A stretch of DNA of 64,000 bases from Beta vulgaris subsp. vulgaris. Its lineage: Eukaryota > Streptophyta > Magnoliopsida > Caryophyllales > Amaranthaceae. The position numbers and the translations under genes are program-made. The DNA lies in contig NC_079208.1 in assembly GCF_026745355.1 (NCBI RefSeq), positions 16,071,955 through 16,135,954 on the forward strand. Direction: 5' to 3'. A model generated the notes under the pieces. It was given only the letters and a program-made list of their open reading frames with translations, did no database searches and had not been told where the DNA came from. Positions 56,467-64,000 of the stretch are shown piece by piece (the stretch's first letter is position 1; each line of letters begins with the position of its first letter).

Positions 56467-58777
56467 ACTACCAGTACATATATATATATATATATATATA
56501 TATGATGAGAATGAGAATAAATTTCACCCCTTAAAAATAATGGAAAAAGTCATCAAAGCAAATCATATTGAATGAAAAGTAAAATAACCAAATACGCAAC
56601 TTCTTGTATTTGATGTTTTTAACTTTTAAGGAAAAAACACACATTAATGATCATAAGAATATGATCCATTGACAACTAACATTTCAATCTATTTTGTAAA
56701 ATCACTTTCTTGGACAAGCATAAGTTAATCTAATATGAAATGTAAAGGAAAAACTAGTAAAGTAAATAAAACTGGCCAAAATAAAATGAAAATTCTATAA
56801 ATAATGTAAAGAAACTTGGAACTAGTTTGAAAAGTTATTTAATTAAGAAAATGGCATTAAACGAGAATGATGTACACCATCTGCTTTTGATTATCACATT
56901 TTTATTAGAGTTACATCACTTATTCATAAGAGTTATAGCATATAAAATTCATTCTCATTTCTCATGTAAGTATGCATTCTCATGTGAACTCACTTATATA
57001 TATATATATATTTGCAAGTTCGTAGAATGATGCCTAGCTAGTTATAATACATTTATTTTTTGACTGGATAGAGTTACTTTAACTAGTTTTTCATTAACTT
57101 TTGAAATGAAATTAAAGATAAGTTATCTAAAACAACTTTTTTGAACAAAAAATTCAAAAGTTTGTTGTCAATGGTAGTACTTGATTACTATAAAAAAAAA
57201 ATTCATTGAAAGTTAAAACAATTTGCGTATGCAAAGTTGCATAATTGGATATTTACTATTGAATCAATATGATTTACTTTAGTGTATATTTATTTTACTT
57301 GTAAAGAGCAAAATTGGTTCTCAGTTCTCATTTTAAAGTTGATTCTCATTGGACATTGGTCCTATATATAGAATAAAGTGCACATGAGAACACTTATCTC
57401 TATTATATAAGCCAAGAGAGGAGGTGTGGTGTCCTCTTTTGAAGTGACTAGAATACCTTTTAATAATTTAAAACAATGTTTTTCTTTTTATAAAAAATTT
57501 AAAAATGAGAAATCAATGAAACTTGCCATATGAGTAGGTCAAAAATAGAATATGCAATACTATTGATAACTTGACAAACTAGATTACAATCAATTCAGGA
57601 AATCAATTAGAATCTTCAACCAAATTTTTTTTGCAATATATCGTGGTAACATAATATTTCATATTTACAAAGTTCAAACAATATAGTTTATTAACATATG
57701 TAATTGTTAAAGAACAATACTAAAGTCGCGAAAAGAAATTATTAAATCATCTACCAAATTTTTCAGTGACGGTATTGAACAATTAAAAATCATTCACTTC
57801 TAATTTAAAAAGATAATAACATCTACAAAAGAACCTCAATAATTTAAATACATCACTACCAAAATAATTTTAGCTGAAAAACATGTCAATTTGTATATAC
57901 CTACCTAAGATTGTTACGCACGCATGCATAGCATGCATATGCAACTAGTTTCCTATATGTGAACGTGATTATAGTGGAATTATAATTTATTTTAATGAAA
58001 ATGCAATCATTTTTCAAGATATTATACAATACTAATTGTTTTCCTAAACATATAATCTTTCAAACTGAAAATGTAATCCTTTTGAAAGATTTACCCCCCA
58101 AGAAATAATGGTTACAATTTAGCCAAAATGAATTACATATTGATTAGAGTGATTACAACAAAGTGTTCACATATAAGGATTCTTCTCATGTGAACCCAAC
58201 CCTATATGTTCTCATAAATTTTTTAGTAGCTTAGGTAACTAGAACCTTTCACTAATCAACCTGTCCCAAGTTAGCAGGCTAGAGATTTGGAGAATGGGGA
58301 GGTAAGAAAATTCTCTTTCCTAAAATACCCTTCATGGATATTGAACCCTCAACCTTACCATCGTCATCACTTGGCCAAACTGAGATCATTATCTTGATAC
58401 TATATAGAAGTATATGTTAGCCTTTAGCGTTTGGCATTCTTAACCGTTTGAATTACGTTACAGGAATTTTCTAATGTAACTAAAAATATAATGGAGCTAA
58501 AAACAAATAATAGAGTTGATGTTAAAGTCTTTAATCAATCATTTAAATTGTCAACCTGTGCTTTTCACAAAGTCAGCGGAATAACAGTATAATAGCACTA
58601 TTGAACTAAGTAACTAACTATATTTTTATATATATATCACTAGAAAGGTTGAACCGTCGACCTTACATGTCTCCATGTTCGTACGTCGGCAAAGATGTGC
58701 GCCTCACGTAGTTAGCATAATCTTGAATTACTACCTTCTCTCCGGTCACAATATATATATTAATAACAAAATATGAA
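56467..58777 (+). other. AT-rich spacer and peroxidase upstream region
   Basis: No gene. Holds a TA microsatellite at 56477-56502, a second one at 56994-57011, and repeated words CACATGAGAACACTTA / TTCACATATAAGGATTCTTCTCATGTGAAC at 57372 and 58165, which may be ends of an unnamed mobile element. The last 100 bp before the peroxidase ATG contain only weak TATA-like TATATATAT at 58750-58760. Confidence 0.4.
56477..56502. repeat. TA microsatellite
   Basis: Thirteen uninterrupted TA/AT dinucleotides just outside the second Gypsy LTR. Confidence 0.9.
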
Positions 58778-61685
58778 ATGGCTCATAAATCATCTGCGAC
58801 ACATCAAAAAAAAAAGAAGCAAAGCACAATCACAATAACAATAATGAGTTCTCGCTCATCTCTTCAAGCTCTCTTTGTTATAATCACACTTGGGTTGATC
58901 TCATTAGTATGTTGCCAAGACTTGGATTACAACTACTACGATTACAAATGTGAAGAGTTTGAAGAAATAGTTGCGGGGAAAGTAAAGGAATGGTTTAAGA
59001 AGGACAAAACCATTGCTGCCAGCCTCATAAGGCTGCATTTTCACGATTGCTCTGTCCGGGTATGATTTTGTTGTTTAAAGTGTTGCTAACAATATTTTAG
59101 AGGGTACAACAAGTTTAGACGTTTATGTTTCTCTAGATGTGGTACTAAATGACAATTATGATAACAAATTTATACTGGTAGTTTTTTTTTTTTTTTGAAG
59201 TGTTTTTTTGCAATATTATTTTCATAAGCGACCAAAAACTTATAAAGATTGGCATGTGATTTTTTTATAAGGATTTTTTTCTCTTAAATTATTATCGTTA
59301 CCACGGTTTATATATATAATCATTTTATTTTGACTTGTTTGACCAATCCAATCAATTTTTCTAAGGGTGAATTTAATTACTTTAGAGTAGTCTTATTCAA
59401 TGAAAAAATTAACTTTTAACATTTTTTATTAATAAACAATTTAAGAGATGGTTGTTCGGTTTTTTATTTGAGCGTTCATTATTTCTATCTGGGTCCAAAT
59501 TTATATCCTATTTTTTTTTTATATATCTGAATAAAAAAAAATAAGAGTAAAATTTAGGTGTATTTCTTTCACCATTTAGCCGGTTATTTGGGCATTATTT
59601 TATCTATCAGAGAGTGTTGGATGATTTATGATGAGTTTTGAGTGGTACAGGGTTCAATTAATTAGAATTGTGGACAGTGAGCCACTCTTTCATGTCTGTT
59701 TCAGGGATCGTAGTTTTGGTGTAGTCCTTCCAATATATCCTAAACTACACAAAGTAAAATAAACAGAATTTAGAAATGCATGCATACAGTCTATAAGCTT
59801 AGTCATTTGGTTTACTTCTATTAGTTAGGTTGCCAATTAAGTTTAAGGTATGAGGTTTTGTAGGTGCTTTACATTCGTTTGTTCATCTATAAAAAGTCAG
59901 TTATGGATTTTGATTAAAAGTGAGCATTAATTATTGTGAATTTGAGTACTCAAACTATACGAAATTGTGACAAGGAATCTTCTTAAAGAGATATTTGAGA
60001 TTACTATCCTAGTTCTTTCTCGTTGAAGGTCTTCCTGTTATCCTAAAACCAATCGGTGATAGAAGAAATAACTCCAAAGCTTATAAAGTGGTTTAGTCTC
60101 TCCTCTTTCGATTCTCCAAGAACACTCACATGTGCGCACCAATGGGATTCAACACTTCCATAATCTACAATTTCTCAAATATTGACTTTTAATTAATCAT
60201 CCAAATTCATATGAATCAAGAGCACATATACTTTCTTCAACAAAATGTTTAATGTTTTAAATCTTATCTAATGTAGGGATGTGATGCATCGATACTACTT
60301 GATCACCCTGGAAGTGAGAGAAACGCAAATGCGAGCAAGACCTTGAGGGGCTTTGAGTTAATTGATGAAATCAAGCTAGCCCTTGAGAATACATGCCCGA
60401 AAGTTGTGTCTTGTGCAGACATCCTTACTGCTGCTGCAAGAGATGCCACCCTTGTAGTTAAAGGTCCATTTTGGGCTAATGAATATGGAAGGAAAGATGG
60501 GAAGATTTCTATTGCCCAGGAAGTAGACGCAGTTCCGACGGGTCAAGAAGATGTTACCTCGCTTATTGAGTTTTATCAATCTAAAGGATTGAGCTTGCTT
60601 GACCTAGTTGTGCTTTCAGGTAACAAATCATATGATAATTTCCATTTCAAGACTTTAAACTTCAAATTTTAGAGCAGTTTGTAGATTAGTAACCCCCTTG
60701 ATGCTGACATCTTTATGTGACAAAAAAAACATTTGAAATCATTAGAAGATTAACGTACTTAGGCTATGTTTAGTTCACCTGAAATTTTCTGATTTGAACT
60801 TATCTGATCTGATCTGAACTTATTTTTTCTGATCTGATCTGAACTGATCTGATTCACAAGATCTTATCTTTTAGATTTTTCTCAATATATAAGAAAAAAT
60901 ATAGTCACGTGGGGTCTTGTTTGATTAATCTCAATGAGAACTTTATTAATATTCAATTATTATAATTTTTACTAATATGTAATGAAAGATATTTAATAGT
61001 AATAATGATTTTTAAATATAAGCATGATTTGAACTGATCTGATCTGAACTTATTTTTTCTGATCTGATCTGATCTGATTAGATCTGAAATAAGCAAAAAT
61101 AAGGTGAACTGAACATAGCCTTAGTGAATTTATATGCAATTTCATCTGACATACGGGTGTGATACTGGATTGGTCATTCATTTAACATGAACAATAATGC
61201 AATTGGTTTTCATGAGAATATATAGGAACACCATCTTATAGTTCCAAGTCTATAATTGGTTTTCTCATTTATCGTCAGGAGCACATACCATCGGAAGGTC
61301 TTCATGTGCTGCACTACATAGCCGGATATACAATTACCACGGGACTGGAAAGGCAGACTCTTCCATTGCTCCTGCATATTTGAACTACTTGAGAAGGAAA
61401 TGTAAAAATGAAACACAATATGCAGATCTTGATGCTGAAACACCATACACATTCGACAATGAATACTATATAAATCTTGAGAAAAACATGGGTCTTTTGT
61501 ACACGGATCAATCGTTGTACAGTGATCATAGGACTTCTGAATATGTTGCTACCTTTGCAAATGACCCAGATACCTTTTTCCAGATGTTTTCCTCCTCCAT
61601 GGTCAAGCTCGGCGGCATCTTAGGAGACTCCGAAGATGATGGTGAAGTTCGAATTCATTGTAGTCGCGTCAACACTGGTTATTAA
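58778..61685 (+). CDS. Class III (secretory) peroxidase, peroxidase-7-like
   Basis: Exons 58778-59059, 60277-60619 and 61279-61685 (introns GT/AG) encode 343 residues, or 321 if translation begins at the in-frame ATG 58844. The latter places the signal peptide (hydrophobic run, V-C-C-Q end) at the N-terminus. Visible signatures: distal site R-L-H-F-H-D-C, G-C-D-A-S-I-L-L-D, V-S-C-A-D-I-L, proximal heme histidine L-S-G-A-H-T-I-G (split over the last junction), and a C-terminal cysteine (I-H-C-S-R-V-N). Length and motif order are normal for the family. Enzymes of this type act in the cell wall or vacuole, reducing H2O2 while oxidising phenolics or making radicals. The wording around the sites (N-Y-Y-D-Y-K-C, L-R-G-F-E-L-I-D-E-I-K) is closest, from memory, to Arabidopsis peroxidase 7. 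A MITE sits in intron 2. All catalytic residues are present, so it looks functional. Confidence 0.93.
59060..60276 (+). other. Peroxidase intron 1
   Basis: 1,217 bp, GTATGA donor and AATGTAG acceptor, between the distal H-F-H-D-C exon and G-C-D-A-S exon, the usual first intron position of the family. AT-rich, no inserted element recognised. Confidence 0.85.
60762..61120. repeat. Harbinger-type MITE, short form, in peroxidase intron 2
   Basis: 359 bp with the same ends as 34974-36233, flanked by TTA (60759-60761 and 61121-61123). It lacks about 0.9 kb of the interior present in the long form. Confidence 0.9.
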
Positions 61686-62019
61686 TGGTGATTGACTGCC
61701 GTTCAATATATAGGCAAATTTGTCGACTGAGACGTTCTCTAGAGGAGAATGGTTTCACGGTTTATCTTGAAAGAGTCACTTTTATGTATGCTATTTTGAC
61801 CCCTATAACTCAAATAGTGAGGTAATATATACAATATGTTATTGTACTAGCTTCCTAATCATGACCTTTTTATCTTCTTTTTGCATCTTTCTCTCATCAA
61901 TTTTGAATTTTGTCGAAAAAGTTGCTGACTGGTCGAAGATTTCACTTAATAAATGTATATCCTTATATTCATCAGTATAATTGATAAAATCTTAAATTTA
62001 TAGATAATAATGATATAGA
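61686..62019 (+). other. Peroxidase 3' flank / UTR
   Basis: Non-coding. An AATAAATG motif at about 61950 (AATAAA context) could be a poly-A signal. No other feature. Confidence 0.45.
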
Positions 62020-62215
62020 AATAGGGTTGACAATGAGTTGGAGATGGGGCGGGTGGCCTTCAACCCACCCCATCACCTGCAAATCAAATCCTCATTTACA
62101 CGACCACGCCATTCATCATCTGCCAAAAAATTCACTCATATCCGCCTCATCTATCAACTGCGGATGGGGAAGGTGGAAAATGGATGATACTAGAAAAAGG
62201 TGTTTGTATACTTAA
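62020..62215. repeat. Relic of the GGGTGG-rich TIR family seen at 3816-4346
   Basis: Contains GGGGCGGGTGG, CCCACCCCATCACC and ATTCATCATCTGCCAAAAA, matching the subterminal part of 3816-4346 (CATCATCTGCCAAAAACTTCA). The right end is missing. Only the left half is recognisable. Confidence 0.5.
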
Positions 62216-62298
62216 AAACTCAAAAAAAATAAAAAAAATGAAAATCTTAGCCATCCATTAACAACAAAGCGACTAGATATCAATTGTCAATTCTTAAT

Positions 62299-62484
62299 TT
62301 TTTAAAATTTTTGGTAAGAAGAACTGGCCCGAACCCCACTCGGGTCTTAATGGGCCAGACACTTGAAAGTAAGGATGAAGGGTAAGGGGAATTCCTACCC
62401 TCAAAGTACCTCTAGTGGGGATTGAACCCCAAACCTTAAAGTTGGAAGGGTGCTCTCTTACCACTAGATCAAGTACTACTTGGT
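62299..62484 (-). mobile_element. tRNA-derived SINE, full-length
   Basis: 186 bp on the minus strand, flanked by identical 17-bp duplications AATTGTCAATTCTTAAT (62282-62298 and 62485-62501), with an A-rich tail at the left end. Promoter boxes of RNA polymerase III are visible: A-box-like TAGTGGTAAGAG near 62455-62466 and B-box GGTTCAATCCC near 62418-62428. SINEs need LINE enzymes in trans. The perfect duplication shows a fairly recent or well-preserved insertion. Confidence 0.88.
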
Positions 62485-62548
62485 AATTGTCAATTCTTAA
62501 TACATGCCAAAAATTAATACTAATATGAATAGTAGTATATTATATGTA

Positions 62549-64000
62549 CGGTTTTTTCACCAAATACCCCTGACAAATAAAAAAATTCACAATATACCCT
62601 CAATGTTTCAACAATTCACCATATACCCCTGACTTTTAAATTTTTTGCACCAAATACCCTTTTTTTAACGTCCGTTATTTCTCCGTTAGCCTTTATTTAC
62701 AATATTACCCTTACTTAGCATTAAGTGTTTTGGCGGCAGTTTGTCAAGTGCTGGACACGTAATGCTCTAGCAGTTTATGCAACCAAAAATTTAGGGCCCT
62801 TCATCTTCTTCTCTCCCTCAACATTGTTCATCACAAATCAAGGAAAAACCCTAGAATTAACCCAGTGAAAACGATTTTCGCTAGTGAATTTCTTCGACAA
62901 CTGAACTCGAGGACACATTTGTTTTGAAGAGCAACTTAGAGGAAGCATTTTCGGAGTTTTGCGGTGGTCAAAATTCAAAATTTTGAACAAAATTCGAACT
63001 CAGGTAAGTTAAAATTTATTCGCAATTTGTTTAGGGTTGATTTTGGGTTTATGCGTTTGTTTGGTATACACTAAAGTAAGAATTTTGTTAAATTTGAATT
63101 TTTTTGTTGTTGGTTTTTTGTGCATGTGTTAGGATGGTAGCTGTGTGGTTGTTGTTGCATTATGGTTCAATGACTTTGATGTTAGGGTTAGTGACACTGA
63201 CTTGTGTCATTTGATTGGGTTGTTTGAGGATATAGTAACTGAATCTGAGAAGCAAAGTGTGTTCTTACCCAAAATTTAGGTGTTATTCAGAGGGCCTAGA
63301 AATAATAGGAAAACAGAGCTTGCATCTGACCTTGAGTTGACAAAGTTGTGGGATATGTATTGGGGTAGTGACACCATTGAACTTTGGGTAGAGGAAACAG
63401 ACAAACCTAGTTATGTGTTTAGGTCATACTTAGCTTTGAAGGAACAAGCTGAGAGGGAGGTAATAGAACAGAGGAGACTTTATGAGGAGAGGTTAAGGAA
63501 GGAGAGGGAGGAGGAACTGAAAAAACAGGCTGAAGAGGAGGAAAGATTGAAAAAACAAGAGGAGGAAGAAAGGGAAGAAAAGGAGTTAAGGAGGCTCCTA
63601 GTGGCTGTGGAGGTCCCAGTTAGGGATGCTGATGCACCTGAGGTTGTGTGTGAGTATATGAGGGTTTACTCCTCACAAGATTATGTTGAGGTATTTCCTG
63701 GGGATTCACAACCCCCACAGTCACAGAACCAACCATCACCACCACCTACATCTCCACCTAACAACTCACCACCAACTGCCACCCATTCACCACCTCCCTC
63801 ACCTACACCTGTCAGTCCACCTAACCATCCAACACCACATCCTTCACCTCCACCTGTCAGTCCACCTAACCACCCAACAGCACCTCCTTCACCTCCAATT
63901 GCCACACCTTCACAACCCCTCACCTCCACCTCCACCACCTAGCCCTCCTACTCTTTCACCACCACTTTACTCACCTCTACACCAGTCAACACCACCACCC
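62549..64000 (+). mobile_element. 5' part of a Mutator-like element, runs off the window
   Basis: Starts with the same terminal repeat as 24421 (CGGTTTTTTCACC). The subterminal blocks CACCATATACCCCTGAC and AACGTCCGTTA follow, then a leader with an intron (63004-63132) and a coding region. The right end lies beyond the window. This may be the coding relative of the non-autonomous element at 24421-25715. Confidence 0.75.
63133..64000 (+). pseudogene. MULE protein N-terminus (PB1-like region, coiled coil, proline-rich)
   Basis: After the acceptor at 63131-63132 the frame is open to a TAG at 63277-63279 and then to 63942. The first part reads like the N-terminal PB1-like domain found before MuDR-type transposases in plants (L-W-D-M-Y-W-G-S-D-T-I-E-L-W-V-E-E near residue 83). 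Next comes a highly charged Glu/Lys/Arg coiled coil (about residues 105-155 after the stop), then a proline-rich stretch. A one-base shift near 63915 would let the Pro-rich frame continue. The stop and shift make this a decayed copy, unless the TAG is removed by splicing. The transposase core is not in view. Confidence 0.55.

Noticed and set aside
57372..58250. Helitron with ends near 57396 and 58232
   Set aside because: TCTCTATTATATAAG-like start and a TTTTAG end are suggestive, but no hairpin before a CTRR end and no A/T insertion site could be shown.
62405..62484. tRNA gene on the minus strand
   Set aside because: A- and B-box-like motifs are present but there is no cloverleaf; the poly-A-like tail and 17-bp duplication identify a SINE.

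Overview
The window is nuclear DNA of a flowering plant, almost certainly a eudicot. It has spliced genes with GT/AG introns, a class III peroxidase, AT-rich intergenic DNA and dense layers of plant LTR retrotransposons, MITEs, Mutator-like elements and a SINE. The Tat/Retand-like Gypsy element and the style of the MITEs would fit Caryophyllales, but that is a weak inference. There are no rRNA genes, intact tRNA genes, CRISPR arrays or bacterial features.

Layout. 0.2-1.7 kb: decayed Myb/SANT-like gene. 2-9.9 kb: MITEs (Harbinger, mariner and hAT types), two inverted copies of one LTR-like sequence, and a solo copia LTR between them. 10.0-18.2 kb, minus strand: a small gene for an 80-residue protein in three exons, whose 7.5-kb second intron holds a 4.4-kb Gypsy element with a perfect target duplication. 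18.4-26.5 kb, minus: complete but decayed copia element with short LTRs and an inserted Mutator-like element. 27-30 kb: GRF zinc-finger pseudogene, an exon-like remnant and another Mutator-like element. 30-33.8 kb: unassigned repeat-like DNA with a minisatellite. 33.8-56.5 kb, minus: a nest made of a large copia element, an 11.3-kb Tat/Retand-like Gypsy inside it, a further LTR-like insertion in the integrase, a MITE in its 3' LTR, and a truncated second Gypsy at its 5' side. 56.5-58.8 kb: AT-rich spacer. 58.8-61.7 kb, plus: peroxidase-7-like gene with three exons and a MITE in intron 2. 62.3 kb: tRNA-derived SINE with a 17-bp target duplication. 62.5 kb to the end: 5' part of a Mutator-like element.

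Only two genes look functional: the 80-residue protein gene and the peroxidase. Every transposon coding region I checked carries stops or frameshifts. The most interesting items are a separate antisense gene with its own TATA box inside the Tat-like Gypsy element, extra small ORFs in both copia elements, the 14-nt coding last exon of the small gene across a transposon-filled intron, and a nested insertion history that can be ordered from target duplications.
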